Source: Methylotenera sp. L2L1
Lineage (GTDB): Bacteria > Pseudomonadota > Gammaproteobacteria > Burkholderiales > Methylophilaceae
Assembly: GCF_000744605.1 (NCBI RefSeq)
Contig: NZ_JQMG01000001.1
Location: 310,001-374,000, forward strand
Direction of reading: 5' to 3'
DNA length: 64,000 bases
How positions within the stretch are numbered: position 1 is the stretch's first letter; every line of letters begins with the position of its first letter. The notes beneath the pieces are model-generated. The model worked only from the letters and a program-made list of their open reading frames with translations, was not told where the DNA came from and made no database searches. Positions 8,393 to 18,029 of this stretch are shown here, piece after piece. Position numbers and translations under genes: made by a program.

Positions 8393-9010
8393 ATGATAAA
8401 TACTGAAACAAACAATATCGAGTATCTTGACCAGCAGCGCAGAGGCCGACTGATACTTCTGTGTATGTTGATTTTCTTTATTACCCCCATCATTGCAGTT
8501 ATTGCAATGTACAAGCTTGACTGGCGTCCAAAAGGTGAAAGTATTGGTGAACTGGTAACACCGGCAAAAGCACTTACCATGCATCAATCACTCGCTGATA
8601 GTAATGGTAATGTTGTCTCCATCAATCTCTTAAAAGATAAATGGAGCATGGTTTATATAGCGGCCGACTGCGATATACAATGTAAAGAAAAACTGCATCA
8701 AATACGCCAACTGCATGTGTCTTTATACAAAGAAATTCCACGTATGCAACGTATCCTCTTCACCACCGCATCAGAAATTACTGAGGTAAAACAAAACTAC
8801 CCAGACCTCTTTATTGTGAATCAACCCAAAACTGATGTGGCTTCATTCAGCGAGCAATTCAATATCCATGATGAGTCAGCCATGAGTGCTGGCAGAATAT
8901 ACCTGATTGATCCGCTAGGTCACCTCATCATGAGCTATAGCGCATCCACATCACCAGCCTTGGTGCGCAAAGACATTACACGATTAATGAAGTACTCTTG
9001 GACCGGTTAA
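8393..9010 (+). CDS. SCO-like oxidase biogenesis protein with CxxxC motif
   Basis: A 205-residue protein with one N-terminal helix (about 20-41) and a periplasmic thioredoxin-like domain. It contains C93-D-I-Q-C97, the CxxxC spacing by which SCO proteins bind copper, placed after a strand (WSMVYIAA) as in SCO1. The fold tail YLIDPLGHLIMSY also resembles SCO proteins. It is likely a copper or thiol-disulfide factor for the CuA site. I start it at the ATG 8393 because a longer open frame reaches back to 8219 inside SURF1 in another frame and is not credible. Confidence 0.82.
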   Translation: MINTETNNIEYLDQQRRGRLILLCMLIFFITPIIAVIAMYKLDWRPKGESIGELVTPAKALTMHQSLADSNGNVVSINLLKDKWSMVYIAADCDIQCKEKLHQIRQLHVSLYKEIPRMQRILFTTASEITEVKQNYPDLFIVNQPKTDVASFSEQFNIHDESAMSAGRIYLIDPLGHLIMSYSASTSPALVRKDITRLMKYSWTG

Positions 9011-9012
9011 CC

Positions 9013-10020
9013 ATGAGCTACAAACTATTTAAAAGTCTCTCATTTTTTGGCGCAATACTCGCACTCTGCGTTGTCGTGTTAGGCGCTTACGTACGGCTAT
9101 CTGATGCAGGGCTTGGCTGTCCTGATTGGCCAGGATGCTATGGAACGCTCACCGTTCCACAAAGCGAGTTAGCCATCGAGCAAGCTCAAGCACTACACCC
9201 AAACAGCCCTGTTGAGACCGCTAAGGCATGGAAGGAAATGGCACATCGCTACTTAGCAGGGACATTAGGCTTAGTGGTATTGGCAATCTTTGTGTTGGGG
9301 TGGCGCAATAAAAATCAACTAAAAGTGGCACCTAGCCTCACCACCACATTACTCATCATTATCATTTTCCAAGCACTATTGGGCATGTGGACGGTAACCA
9401 TGCTATTAAAACCAGTGATCGTCAGCGCACATTTAATTGGCGGACTCACCACACTAGGCTTGCTTACATGGATAGCGCATCGGCACAGCATCACACGCCA
9501 TCACATTCAATCATTATCGCCACTACTAACACTAATGGTTCGTGGTGCAATATTCGTCGTATTAGCACAAGTGCTACTAGGCGGATGGACCAGCACCAAC
9601 TATGCAGCGCTGGCGTGCACCGACTTTCCAACCTGTCATGGTCGCTGGATGCCGGACTTGGACTTCAATGATGCTTTTCATCTGGTCCGCGAACTCGGTC
9701 AAAGTGCGAATGGCGGAAATTTAACGCTAACTGCACTCACCACCATTCAATGGACGCATAGAGTTGGCGCGCTTATCACGTTTATTTACATCAGTACGCT
9801 TGTGCTTCTACTTTTAAAAACATCAGCATTCAGGAATATAGCCTTATTGCTATTAGCCCTATTATTAGCACAAATCATCATCGGTGTTGCCAATCTGATT
9901 CTCCAGTTACCTTTAGTGTTAGCGGTTTCCCATAACCTAGGGGCCGCATTACTTGTCATTACCATTATTATTCTTAATTCCAAAATCACGGAGCATCAAC
10001 ATGAGCACTCAAAAACTTAA
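9013..10020 (+). CDS. ctaA: Heme A synthase (COX15/CtaA)
   Basis: Oxidises the C8 methyl group of heme O to make heme A for the aa3 oxidase. A 335-residue eight-helix membrane protein with the family's conserved cysteine loops ([10 protein letters not shown] and ACTDFPTC) and heme-ligating histidines in [19 protein letters not shown] and SHNLGAA. The ATG at 9013 lies two bases after the previous stop; an upstream TTG at 8998 would overlap that gene. Its end overlaps the ctaB start by 20 bases. Confidence 0.95.
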   Translation: MSYKLFKSLSFFGAILALCVVVLGAYVRLSDAGLGCPDWPGCYGTLTVPQSELAIEQAQALHPNSPVETAKAWKEMAHRYLAGTLGLVVLAIFVLGWRNKNQLKVAPSLTTTLLIIIIFQALLGMWTVTMLLKPVIVSAHLIGGLTTLGLLTWIAHRHSITRHHIQSLSPLLTLMVRGAIFVVLAQVLLGGWTSTNYAALACTDFPTCHGRWMPDLDFNDAFHLVRELGQSANGGNLTLTALTTIQWTHRVGALITFIYISTLVLLLLKTSAFRNIALLLLALLLAQIIIGVANLILQLPLVLAVSHNLGAALLVITIIILNSKITEHQHEHSKT

Positions 10021-10933
10021 AAGTGAGCTACACATGCACGTTAACCTTATGAGCCAAATCAAAGCATTAGCTCCGCGATTAAAAAACTTTTTCCCGCTGT
10101 GCAAGCCTCGGGTGACCTCACTGATTGTTTTCACCGCACTCATCGGTATGTTTCTGGCCACGCCAAACATGGTGCCACTCCCATTACTACTGGCCACAAC
10201 GCTAGGTATCGCCTTTGCGTCTGGTGCTGCCGCTGCATTTAACTGCCTGATTGAGCACAAAATTGACGCCAATATGGCGCGTACGCGAGCTCGCCCACTA
10301 CCCACCGGGCAAGTATCTTCAAATGAAACCATGATATTCGCCACATTACTCGGTGGCACTGGCCTTGCCATTCTATATTTCTACGTGAACCCACTCACTA
10401 TGTGGCTAACCCTTGCTACATTTGTAGGCTACGCCGTGATTTATACCATTTTCCTTAAACCCGCCACGCCGATGAACATCGTCATTGGCGGTGCCTCAGG
10501 TGCAATGCCGCCCATCTTAGGTTGGGCAGCTGTCACTAACACGGTATCACCTGAGTCTCTGATTATGTTTTTAATCATTTTCGCATGGACGCCTCCTCAC
10601 TTCTGGGCACTGGCATTGTATCGCCGTGAGGAATATGCCAAAGTCGGCATGCCTATGCTACCAGTAACGCATGGAGAGGCTTTCACCTTATTGCATATCC
10701 TGCTCTACACCGTGATTTTGGTAGCCGTATCGCTGATGCCTTACGGTTTAGGCATGAGTGGCATGATTTACTTAGTATCAGCCATCCTATTAAATGCAAT
10801 TTTTATGGCTTATGTTATTAAACTTTACTTACATTACTCGGATGACTTAGCAAAACGCACTTTCCGATACTCCATCATTTACCTAACGCTATTATTCGCA
10901 GCGCTATTAATCGACCATTACTTACCACTTTAA
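10001..10933 (+). CDS. ctaB: Protoheme IX farnesyltransferase (COX10/CtaB)
   Basis: Membrane prenyltransferase that adds a farnesyl group to heme B to make heme O, the substrate of CtaA. 310 residues, about nine helices, with the prenyl-diphosphate motif N-x3-E-x3-D-x3-MARTRARP and a later WTPPHFW segment typical of the UbiA superfamily's COX10 branch. The ATG at 10001 has CGGAG upstream and overlaps the end of ctaA, indicating coupling. Last gene of the aa3 biogenesis cluster; a 231-base gap follows. Confidence 0.95.
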   Translation: MSTQKLKSELHMHVNLMSQIKALAPRLKNFFPLCKPRVTSLIVFTALIGMFLATPNMVPLPLLLATTLGIAFASGAAAAFNCLIEHKIDANMARTRARPLPTGQVSSNETMIFATLLGGTGLAILYFYVNPLTMWLTLATFVGYAVIYTIFLKPATPMNIVIGGASGAMPPILGWAAVTNTVSPESLIMFLIIFAWTPPHFWALALYRREEYAKVGMPMLPVTHGEAFTLLHILLYTVILVAVSLMPYGLGMSGMIYLVSAILLNAIFMAYVIKLYLHYSDDLAKRTFRYSIIYLTLLFAALLIDHYLPL

Positions 10934-11017
10934 TATCTAAAAATATTCATTGTTAAAATAAGCACTGCAAATACGGTGCGGATTAACTCTGCGCCACATA
11001 AAAAGTCACTAAATCCA

Positions 11018-11046
11018 ATGTAAAATCAAAGATTACGTTGTATAAT
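11018..11046 (+). promoter_or_regulatory. Possible promoter before ccoNOQP
   Basis: A perfect TATAAT stands at 11041-11046 in the 231-base gap before ccoN, about 120 bases from the start codon. No good -35 box is seen at the right distance, which may mean an activator is needed. I looked for an FNR/ANR box (TTGAT-N4-ATCAA), the usual control of cbb3 genes, and did not find one in this gap. Confidence 0.35.
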
Positions 11047-11164
11047 TCCGCGATTAAAGCATGTGCACTATTGTTTAGAATTGAAACGGATGCTGGCATG
11101 ACTGAGGCTAAATAACACACCTCAAGTCATCAATATGATTTGGTTTTGTTTAAGGATGAAAGTA

Positions 11165-12598
11165 ATGAGCACTAATAATGTAGAAACGTTTTACGACGAC
11201 TACGTCATACGCAGATTTAGCGTAATGGCCGTAGTCTGGGGAGTTGTCGGCATGTTAATGGGGGTGATTGTTGCTTCCCAACTAGCATTTCCTGAACTAA
11301 ATTTAGGTTTACCATGGACAAGTTTTGGGCGTCTTCGTCCTTTACACACTAACTTGGTTATTTTTGCATTTGGCGGCTGTGCACTATTTGCAACGTCATA
11401 CTACGTTGTACAACGTACCAGCCAAGTTAAACTAGCATTCCCAATGCTGGCTCGTTACACATTCTGGGGCTATCAGGCAGTTATTCTTGCTGCCATCATC
11501 TCTTTACCTTTAGGTTATACACAAGCTAAAGAATACGCAGAACTAGAATGGCCTATCGATCTATTGTTACTTGTTGTTTGGGTCATGTATGCAACTGTTT
11601 TCTTTGGTACGATTGCGCAAAGAAAAATCAAACACATTTACGTTGCAAACTGGTTCTACGGCGCGTTTATTATCGTAGTAGCAATTCTGCATATCGTGAA
11701 CAGTGCTGCAATTCCTGCAGAGTGGATGAAATCTTACTCAGCTTATGCTGGTGTACAAGATGCGATGGTGCAATGGTGGTACGGTCACAATGCTGTTGGT
11801 TTCTTCTTAACAGCTGGCTTTTTGGGCATGATGTACTACTTCGTACCTAAACAAGCAGAACGTCCAGTGTACTCATATCGCTTATCTATCGTACACTTCT
11901 GGGGCTTGATTTTCACTTACATGTGGGCAGGTTCACATCACTTGCACTACACAGCACTACCAGATTGGACACAATCAGTGGGTATGGTGTTATCACTAAT
12001 CCTATTAGCACCAAGCTGGGGCGGTATGATTAACGGCATGATGACCATGTCAGGCGCGTGGCACAAATTACGCGATGACCCTATCTTGCGCTTCTTAATC
12101 GTGTCATTGTCTTTCTACGGTATGAGTACGTTTGAAGGCCCAATGATGGCAATTAAAACCGTTAACTCACTTTCACACTACACAGACTGGACTGTTGGTC
12201 ACGTTCACTCAGGTGCTTTAGGCTGGGTTGGTTTTGTATCTATGGGTTCACTGTACTTCTTGGTACCTCGCTTGTGGGGTGTAAAACAAATGTACAGCAA
12301 GAAAGCCATTGAGTTGCATTTCTGGTTAGCAACAATCGGCGTAGTTCTTTACATTACTGCAATGTGGATCTCAGGTGTTACTGCTGGTCTAATGTGGCGC
12401 GCGATGAATGACGACGGCACATTAACTTACACATTTGTTGAGTCTGTTAAAGCAATGCATCCGTTCTACGTAATCCGTATGATCGGCGGCTTGATGTATG
12501 TGAGCGGCATGGCCATCATGTTATGGAACGTCATCAAAACAGTGCAAATGGGGCAGCCAGCTCGCGCCAGAATCCCTTCAACAGTTGTTCATGCTTAA
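11165..12598 (+). CDS. ccoN: cbb3-type cytochrome c oxidase subunit I
   Basis: Catalytic subunit of the high-affinity cbb3 oxidase used at low oxygen, 477 residues and 12 helices. It shows the C-family signatures [14 protein letters not shown] (heme b His), [26 protein letters not shown] split over CuB His and the cross-linked Tyr, [13 protein letters not shown] (CuB His pair) and [11 protein letters not shown] (heme ligands). The ATG at 11165 gives the usual N-terminus [14 protein letters not shown] with AAGGA upstream; an earlier ATG at 11135 is less likely. First gene of ccoNOQP. Confidence 0.96.
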   Translation: MSTNNVETFYDDYVIRRFSVMAVVWGVVGMLMGVIVASQLAFPELNLGLPWTSFGRLRPLHTNLVIFAFGGCALFATSYYVVQRTSQVKLAFPMLARYTFWGYQAVILAAIISLPLGYTQAKEYAELEWPIDLLLLVVWVMYATVFFGTIAQRKIKHIYVANWFYGAFIIVVAILHIVNSAAIPAEWMKSYSAYAGVQDAMVQWWYGHNAVGFFLTAGFLGMMYYFVPKQAERPVYSYRLSIVHFWGLIFTYMWAGSHHLHYTALPDWTQSVGMVLSLILLAPSWGGMINGMMTMSGAWHKLRDDPILRFLIVSLSFYGMSTFEGPMMAIKTVNSLSHYTDWTVGHVHSGALGWVGFVSMGSLYFLVPRLWGVKQMYSKKAIELHFWLATIGVVLYITAMWISGVTAGLMWRAMNDDGTLTYTFVESVKAMHPFYVIRMIGGLMYVSGMAIMLWNVIKTVQMGQPARARIPSTVVHA

Positions 12599-12608
12599 GA
12601 GATCGAAA

Positions 12609-13235
12609 ATGTCAGATAAAGAACAAAAAGGCTTTAGCCACGAAAAAATTGAAACCAACAGTTTTCTGATGGTAATCTTGATTTTGGTTGTGGTTTCATT
12701 TGGTGGACTGGTTGAAATCGTACCGCTATTCTTCCAAAAATCAACAACACAACCCGTAGAAGGCTTAAAGCCTTACACTGCGTTGCAACTAGCTGGACGA
12801 GATATTTACATTCGTGAAGGTTGCTACAACTGCCACTCACAAATGATTCGCCCATTCAAAGCTGAAACATTGAGATATGGACACTATTCTGTGGCTGGTG
12901 AGTTTGTTTACGACCGTCCATTCCAATGGGGTAGTAAACGTACAGGTCCAGACCTCCACCGCGTTGGTGGCCGTTACAGCGATGAATGGCATCGTATTCA
13001 TCTAATTAACCCACGTGATTTAGTACCAGAGTCTGTGATGCCGGCTTACCCATGGCTTGAAAAAACTCAAGTAGATGCAGAAAACTTGCCAGCTCATATG
13101 CGTGCTTTAAAAATTGCTGGTGTTCCATATGCTGATGCCGAAATTAAAAGTGCAGCTAATGACGTTTATGGAAAAACAGAAATGGAAGCTGTAATCGCCT
13201 ACTTGCAAGTGCTGGGTACAGCGCTTAAACAATAA
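12609..13235 (+). CDS. ccoO: cbb3-type oxidase mono-heme subunit II
   Basis: Membrane-anchored mono-heme cytochrome c that passes electrons to CcoN. 208 residues with an N-terminal helix (about 22-42), heme motif CYNCHS and family segment [15 protein letters not shown], and a distal Met in SVMPAYPW. The in-frame ATG at 12585 overlaps the end of ccoN; I prefer 12609, ten bases after that stop. Second gene of the operon. Confidence 0.95.
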   Translation: MSDKEQKGFSHEKIETNSFLMVILILVVVSFGGLVEIVPLFFQKSTTQPVEGLKPYTALQLAGRDIYIREGCYNCHSQMIRPFKAETLRYGHYSVAGEFVYDRPFQWGSKRTGPDLHRVGGRYSDEWHRIHLINPRDLVPESVMPAYPWLEKTQVDAENLPAHMRALKIAGVPYADAEIKSAANDVYGKTEMEAVIAYLQVLGTALKQ

Positions 13236-13245
13236 GCAACAGATC

Positions 13246-13389
13246 ATGGATATTATTGATTTACGCAGCATAGCAACAGTCGCAGCCCTAGTTACCTTTG
13301 TTGGCATCTGGGTCTGGGCTTGGTCTGGGCGGCATAAAAAAGACTTTGACGAAGCGGCAAGATTGCCGCTTGAGGGAGATGAAGAATGA
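13246..13389 (+). CDS. ccoQ: cbb3-type oxidase subunit CcoQ
   Basis: A 47-residue protein with one helix (about 8-27, VAALVTFVGIWVWAW) and a charged tail SGRHKKDFDEAARLPLEGDEE, typical of CcoQ, which stabilises the cbb3 complex. It lies between ccoO and ccoP, and its TGA overlaps the ccoP start as ATGA, so translation is coupled. The call rests on position, size and the RLPL-E-D tail. Confidence 0.9.
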   Translation: MDIIDLRSIATVAALVTFVGIWVWAWSGRHKKDFDEAARLPLEGDEE

Positions 13390-14288
13390 GTGATTTTACA
13401 AGCGATTTCTGGCCGTACTTTATTTCGGCAATCGTGATTGGTGGTATCGTTTTCTGTTTAACGCTACTATTGGCAACAAGCAAGTCACATGACCCTGCTC
13501 ACACAGGTGAATCAACAGGTCATGTTTACGACGAAGACATCATTGAAATGAACAATCCGATGCCAAGATGGTGGATGTGGATGTTCATTATCACTTGTGT
13601 ATTTGGTGCTATTTATCTGTTCCTTTTCCCTGGTTTAGGAACATACACTGGCAAGTTAGGTTGGACAGCGTTAAAACAGTACGAACAAGAAGTGAAAGAA
13701 ACAAACGATCGTATTGCACCTATTTATGCTAAATTCACCTCAATGTCTGGTGAAGAAGTTGCTCAAGATCCAAAAGCAATGGCAATCGGTGAACGTTTAT
13801 TCATGAATAACTGTTCACAATGTCACGGTTCAGACGCACACGGTAGCAGAGGCTTTCCTAACCTAACGGATACTGATTGGCTACATGGTGGCGCTCATGA
13901 AACCATCAAGGAAACCATCACCAACGGTAGAAACGGCATGATGCCTCCAATGGCAGCCGCTGTAGGTGGCCCTGAAGATGTTAAGAACGTTGCTCATTAC
14001 GTACTTAGCTTATCTAACAGCGAGCATGAAGCAAGTCGCGCAGCTTTAGGTAAAGAGAAGTTTGTAGCATGTGCAGCTTGTCACGGCCCAGATGGTAAAG
14101 GTAACCAAGCGATTGGCGCACCTAACCTAACTGATGACACATGGTTACACGGTGCTGGTGAAGCAGCTATTATTCATCGTATTAATAACGGTTTAAACAA
14201 CAAAATGCCAGCGCAAGGTTCACGCCTAACGCCAGAGCAAATTCATGTATTAGCCGCTTACGTATGGCGCTTCTCTAATGCTAAATAA
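13386..14288 (+). CDS. ccoP: cbb3-type oxidase di-heme subunit III
   Basis: Di-heme cytochrome c subunit of cbb3 oxidase, 300 residues. An N-terminal helix and the segment MNNPMPRWWMWMF with a second helix precede two cytochrome c domains, with CSQCHG and CAACHG motifs about 84 residues apart and methionines in NGMMPPM and NKMPAQG as likely axial ligands. It ends the structural operon and is followed by a strong terminator at 14341. Confidence 0.96.
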   Translation: MSDFTSDFWPYFISAIVIGGIVFCLTLLLATSKSHDPAHTGESTGHVYDEDIIEMNNPMPRWWMWMFIITCVFGAIYLFLFPGLGTYTGKLGWTALKQYEQEVKETNDRIAPIYAKFTSMSGEEVAQDPKAMAIGERLFMNNCSQCHGSDAHGSRGFPNLTDTDWLHGGAHETIKETITNGRNGMMPPMAAAVGGPEDVKNVAHYVLSLSNSEHEASRAALGKEKFVACAACHGPDGKGNQAIGAPNLTDDTWLHGAGEAAIIHRINNGLNNKMPAQGSRLTPEQIHVLAAYVWRFSNAK

Positions 14289-14340
14289 TTTCTTTAGTGC
14301 TAAATATCTAGCTTAGCACGATTGAATAAAAAGCATCTTA

Positions 14341-14382
14341 ACGCCCACTATTTAGCTTATGCTAAAATAGTGGGCGTTTTTT
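14341..14382 (+). terminator. Rho-independent terminator after ccoP
   Basis: A GC-containing stem (ACGCCCACTATTTAGC pairing with GCTAAAATAGTGGGCGT, one bulged A), TTAT loop, and a run of six T. It closes ccoNOQP, so ccoG downstream is either read through or has its own promoter in the 35 bases that remain. Confidence 0.9.
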
Positions 14383-14417
14383 ATTTTAGTCACCGTTTTT
14401 AATGAAGTCTGAATAAA

Positions 14418-15854
14418 GTGTCCACCCAGAAAAGTACATCCAAAAAAACGATTCCTATCGTTAATGACCCTGCGCAACCTGTCACCAGATCACTTTACGA
14501 ACCGCATCAAAAAATTTACCCACGCAACATCTCTGGCCTGTATAAAAACTGGCGCTGGGTCATGATCTGGATCACACAAATCGTGTTTTACGGTGTGCCT
14601 TGGTTACAATGGGGTGAGCGACAAGCCGTATTACTAGACATTGGTACGCACCGCTTTTATATTTTTGGTTTAGTACTTTACCCGCAAGATCTCATTTATC
14701 TAGTGGTGATTTTAATCATCGCCGCTTTAGCACTTTTCTTATTTACTGCTGTAGCCGGCCGGCTTTGGTGTGGCTTTGCCTGTCCACAATCAGTCTACAC
14801 AAAAATATTTTTATGGGTCGAAAGACAAGTCGAAGGTGACCGTGCAGCACGTTTGCGTTTAGATGCAAGTAAGCTTACTCGTAACAAGCTATTGAAAAAA
14901 ATGCTTAAACATAGCATTTGGATTAGCTTTTCGGTTTGGACTGGCTTCACTTTTCTGGGGTACTTTGCTCCTATACGCGACCTAATGCAGAGCATTTTGC
15001 AGCTCCATTTAAGCCCATGGGAAACTTTCTGGATATGTTTCTACGGCTTTGCAACTTACGGTAACGCAGGTTTCTTGCGCGAGCAGATATGTAAGCACAT
15101 GTGCCCTTATGCGCGCTTTCAAAGCGCAATGTTTGACAATGACACGCTGATCGTGACTTACGATGAAGAACGTGGAGAACCACGTAGCGGTCGCTCACGC
15201 AAAGTGGATGCTAAGCAAAGTGGCCTAGGTGACTGTATTGATTGCAACTTCTGCGTACAAGTATGTCCAACAGGCATTGATATCCGCAATGGCTTGCAGT
15301 ATGAGTGCATCAGCTGCGGCCTGTGTGTGGACGCATGTAATAGCATTATGGATAAAATGGAATACCCACGTGGTTTAATTCGTTTTTCTACGCAAAATGC
15401 GCTGACTCATCATTGGTCGCAAGAACAAGTCGTGAAGAAGGTTTTACGTCCTCGCGTACTCATTTATACAGGCTTACTCCTATTAATGAGTGCAGGCCTT
15501 GTGTACTCATTGGTCACGCGCGTACCATTTAAAGTCGATGTCATTCGTGATCGCGGCGTCATGTCACGCATCGTTGCCGGTGGCAAAGTTGAGAATGTCT
15601 ACCAAATGCAAATTACTAATGCGTCAGAGCAAGTCGAAACTTTCAAGATTTCCGTATCGGGTATTGAGGGTTTATCACTGGCGTCGGCTAAAGAGTTCAC
15701 TGTCAATGCAGCAGAATCAAGAATGGTTGCGGTAAGCCTACAGATTGCAGATGGCTCTATCAAAAGTGGCTCGCATCCTGTGATATTTGAAATTGTTGCA
15801 AACGGTTCAAACGAACGTCTATTTGAGAAGTCTATTTTTTACATGTCTCGCTAA
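14418..15854 (+). CDS. ccoG: Cytochrome c oxidase accessory protein CcoG (FixG/RdxA)
   Basis: Polyferredoxin-like membrane protein, 478 residues, thought to act as the Cu(II) reductase supplying copper to cbb3 oxidase. It has about five helices, a WCGFACPQSVY motif, two ferredoxin-type 4Fe-4S clusters (CIDCNFCVQVCP and CISCGLCVDAC) and a C-terminal periplasmic Ig-like domain. The start is GTG at 14418; no in-frame ATG lies close. It begins a short operon with fixH and the TauE-like gene. Confidence 0.94.
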   Translation: MSTQKSTSKKTIPIVNDPAQPVTRSLYEPHQKIYPRNISGLYKNWRWVMIWITQIVFYGVPWLQWGERQAVLLDIGTHRFYIFGLVLYPQDLIYLVVILIIAALALFLFTAVAGRLWCGFACPQSVYTKIFLWVERQVEGDRAARLRLDASKLTRNKLLKKMLKHSIWISFSVWTGFTFLGYFAPIRDLMQSILQLHLSPWETFWICFYGFATYGNAGFLREQICKHMCPYARFQSAMFDNDTLIVTYDEERGEPRSGRSRKVDAKQSGLGDCIDCNFCVQVCPTGIDIRNGLQYECISCGLCVDACNSIMDKMEYPRGLIRFSTQNALTHHWSQEQVVKKVLRPRVLIYTGLLLLMSAGLVYSLVTRVPFKVDVIRDRGVMSRIVAGGKVENVYQMQITNASEQVETFKISVSGIEGLSLASAKEFTVNAAESRMVAVSLQIADGSIKSGSHPVIFEIVANGSNERLFEKSIFYMSR

Positions 15855-15866
15855 AAGGGTCAACAT

Positions 15867-16133
15867 ATGTCAACAAAACAAACCAGCAATGAAAAAGCCA
15901 AATGGTGGAAATCCGGTTATGCATGGCTAGTATTTGGTGGCCCTGCCATCGTAGTCGTCGCCAGCCTTACCACTGTCTACATTGCAGTCAATGGACAAGA
16001 TCCATTATTAACACGCGATGAAAATGTAGGCGCAAATACCAAGTCACTCACTACCGCGGAGAAGAATGCGCTTGAACCTGCTATTCGCGCGCGCAATCAT
16101 GCCGCAACTGGCGTTAACGACCCAGAAAATTAA
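15867..16133 (+). CDS. FixH-like protein (cbb3 assembly)
   Basis: An 88-residue protein with one helix (about 19-42, AWLVFGGPAIVVVASLTTVYIA) and a short periplasmic tail containing NGQDPLLT. It lies 12 bases after ccoG and 3 bases before the TauE-like gene, the usual place of FixH/CcoH in betaproteobacteria. It is shorter than the FixH of rhizobia, so it keeps only the membrane anchor and part of the domain. The FixH name is by context and pattern. Confidence 0.75.
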   Translation: MSTKQTSNEKAKWWKSGYAWLVFGGPAIVVVASLTTVYIAVNGQDPLLTRDENVGANTKSLTTAEKNALEPAIRARNHAATGVNDPEN

Positions 16134-16136
16134 GCC

Positions 16137-16799
16137 ATGCAAACAGCGCTTATCTATAGCTCATTGCTCATGGGCATTGCAGGTGGCCCACACTGTGTTG
16201 CGATGTGTGGCGCTGCATGTACCGCGCTGACACAATCACCCAAAACACCTTACGCAATTTACCATTACCATATCGGTAGACTCTGTGGCTATGCCCTGCT
16301 GGGAGCGATTGCCACCTTTGCTATCCAGAGCATTGCCTGGCTATCCAGCTACAGCAGCGTACTTCACCCGCTTTGGACATTCTTTCATGTGCTGATATTT
16401 TTCTGGGGTGTTCTATTGATTGTTTATGCGCGCCAGCCAATTTGGGTGGATCGTGCGGGACGCAATATCTGGGGGCATGTTAAGAAACTCAGCACTAAGC
16501 AAGGTGGTCATTTTTACATCGGCATGCTGTGGGCGCTGATGCCTTGTGGCTTGCTTTACTCTGCCTTGGTTATTGCCTCATTTAACGGCAATCCTATAGA
16601 TGGTGCATTAAGTATGTCGGCCTTTGCATTAGGCTCTAGCGTCTCTTTATTCTTAGCACCGTGGCTTTGGCTGAAGCTCAAAACAAAAACTATTGAACCT
16701 TACGGCATGCGCTTAGCCGGTGTGCTACTGAGTGCAGCAAGCGCTTGGGCGATATGGATGGAGCTTACCCACAACACTAAAGTCTGGTGCGCAACCTAG
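16137..16799 (+). CDS. TauE/SafE-like (DsbD_2 type) membrane protein of cbb3 cluster
   Basis: A 220-residue, six-helix membrane protein. It begins with the motif GGPHCVAMCGAAC, two cysteines and a histidine in the first helix, and has MPCGLLYSAL in a later helix. These are hallmarks of the sulfite-exporter/DsbD-like proteins that close ccoGHIS-type operons. The paired cysteines suggest copper or electron handling across the membrane rather than sulfite export. It starts 3 bases after fixH. The substrate is not known. Confidence 0.82.
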   Translation: MQTALIYSSLLMGIAGGPHCVAMCGAACTALTQSPKTPYAIYHYHIGRLCGYALLGAIATFAIQSIAWLSSYSSVLHPLWTFFHVLIFFWGVLLIVYARQPIWVDRAGRNIWGHVKKLSTKQGGHFYIGMLWALMPCGLLYSALVIASFNGNPIDGALSMSAFALGSSVSLFLAPWLWLKLKTKTIEPYGMRLAGVLLSAASAWAIWMELTHNTKVWCAT

Positions 16800-16832
16800 C
16801 ACAATCTATTGCAGCGTACGCAACAAGCGATA

Positions 16833-18029
16833 TTAGATGACCAAAGCCTTTAAACCCTCGGTTGCCGTATTCCACATCAAAAATATCTGCTTATCTTTTT
16901 GTAGCAATATTGGATAGTCAGCGTTACCTGTGGTGTCTGCAATCATAGAGGGTACCCCCCAATTTTTACCATCATCAGTAGATTTCATTAACCATATTTG
17001 ACTTTTACCTGCGTCTTTTTCACGCCAAACTAACCAGACACTGTCGCCAACTGCGGCTAGAGCCGGGTGGCCTGCCTGTTTTTTCATATTGCCAAACTTT
17101 TTAGAGGGTGATGACACCCAAGCAACACCATCCATACGGGCATAAAACAGCGTTGCTTTCAGACCTGCCTCATCATTACCGCCATCAAACCATGCCATAT
17201 GGTAGCCCCACCACTGCTCAGCCTCACCGCCACTCGCAAGCGCTGCGCCATGATGTGGACAGCCATCAATTTTCCAGCGGCCAAATGTTGCACGCTTTGG
17301 CTGTGGCGTCGTTTGATTGGCTGGAATTTCGGCCATCATATGGTCACGCTCACTACCTTCGAATACGTGCCGCCACATTGCTACGACAGTACCATCTGGT
17401 TTATTGGTAAGGGCAATCCGGCAACATTCGCAGCTACTATCGGCAAGTTTCTGTTCTAATGAAAAACTTACACCTTTATTATCGGAAACCGCGTAATAAA
17501 TTGCAGCACCCTCATAAGGTTGATTCGCGGCTTTAGCCGCGAATAGATCTCGCTTATCCACCCAAGTCACCGTGATTTTTCCATCGGCGCTGACATTTAA
17601 CGAATCAAAGCGATGCGTGATTTCACTACGGTCATGATGCACAATATAAGGCGTTTCAAACGTCTTACCTGCATCAATCGAGCGTGCAAACCATATGTAG
17701 CCAGAAAATGGTTTTTTAAGCGCTTCTGTCCATGTCAGATAAATATAGCCTTCGGATGAAATAGCAATCTTAGGACGGGCTTCGCCATCTGCGCCAATTT
17801 TATGTGGGCTACGATTAACGTTAACAGGCTTTGAGAAAGCTCTTCCTGTATCCGTACTCTTACTGACCTGTAAGAGTCCATCATGAACAGAGGCGCGCCA
17901 CAAATTACCCTGTGCATCAAAAGCCACACTTACCGCGATTGCTGTGTTTTGATGCTTAGTATGGTCCTCGTGCGCATTTGAAACAAAGGCACAACAAAAT
18001 AAACTTAATCCCAATAAATATTTAATCAT
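16833..18029 (-). CDS. Exported BNR/Asp-box beta-propeller with CECC and CPHH motifs
   Basis: A 398-residue secreted protein. A signal peptide ends at about SNA before His 20, so the mature form would start HEDHTKH. Four Asp-box repeats (near 58-65, 117-124, 182-189, 350-357) indicate a sialidase-like six-bladed propeller. The FRIP arginine motif of true sialidases is absent, so enzymatic sialidase activity is unlikely. Cys 200, 202 and 203 (CECC) and C257-PHH-260 could bind metal. Its ATG overlaps the stop of the TonB receptor gene (TAATG), so both are made together. Likely a periplasmic metal (copper?) binding partner of the receptor; the function is inferred. Confidence 0.75.
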   Translation of the reverse strand: MIKYLLGLSLFCCAFVSNAHEDHTKHQNTAIAVSVAFDAQGNLWRASVHDGLLQVSKSTDTGRAFSKPVNVNRSPHKIGADGEARPKIAISSEGYIYLTWTEALKKPFSGYIWFARSIDAGKTFETPYIVHHDRSEITHRFDSLNVSADGKITVTWVDKRDLFAAKAANQPYEGAAIYYAVSDNKGVSFSLEQKLADSSCECCRIALTNKPDGTVVAMWRHVFEGSERDHMMAEIPANQTTPQPKRATFGRWKIDGCPHHGAALASGGEAEQWWGYHMAWFDGGNDEAGLKATLFYARMDGVAWVSSPSKKFGNMKKQAGHPALAAVGDSVWLVWREKDAGKSQIWLMKSTDDGKNWGVPSMIADTTGNADYPILLQKDKQIFLMWNTATEGLKALVI

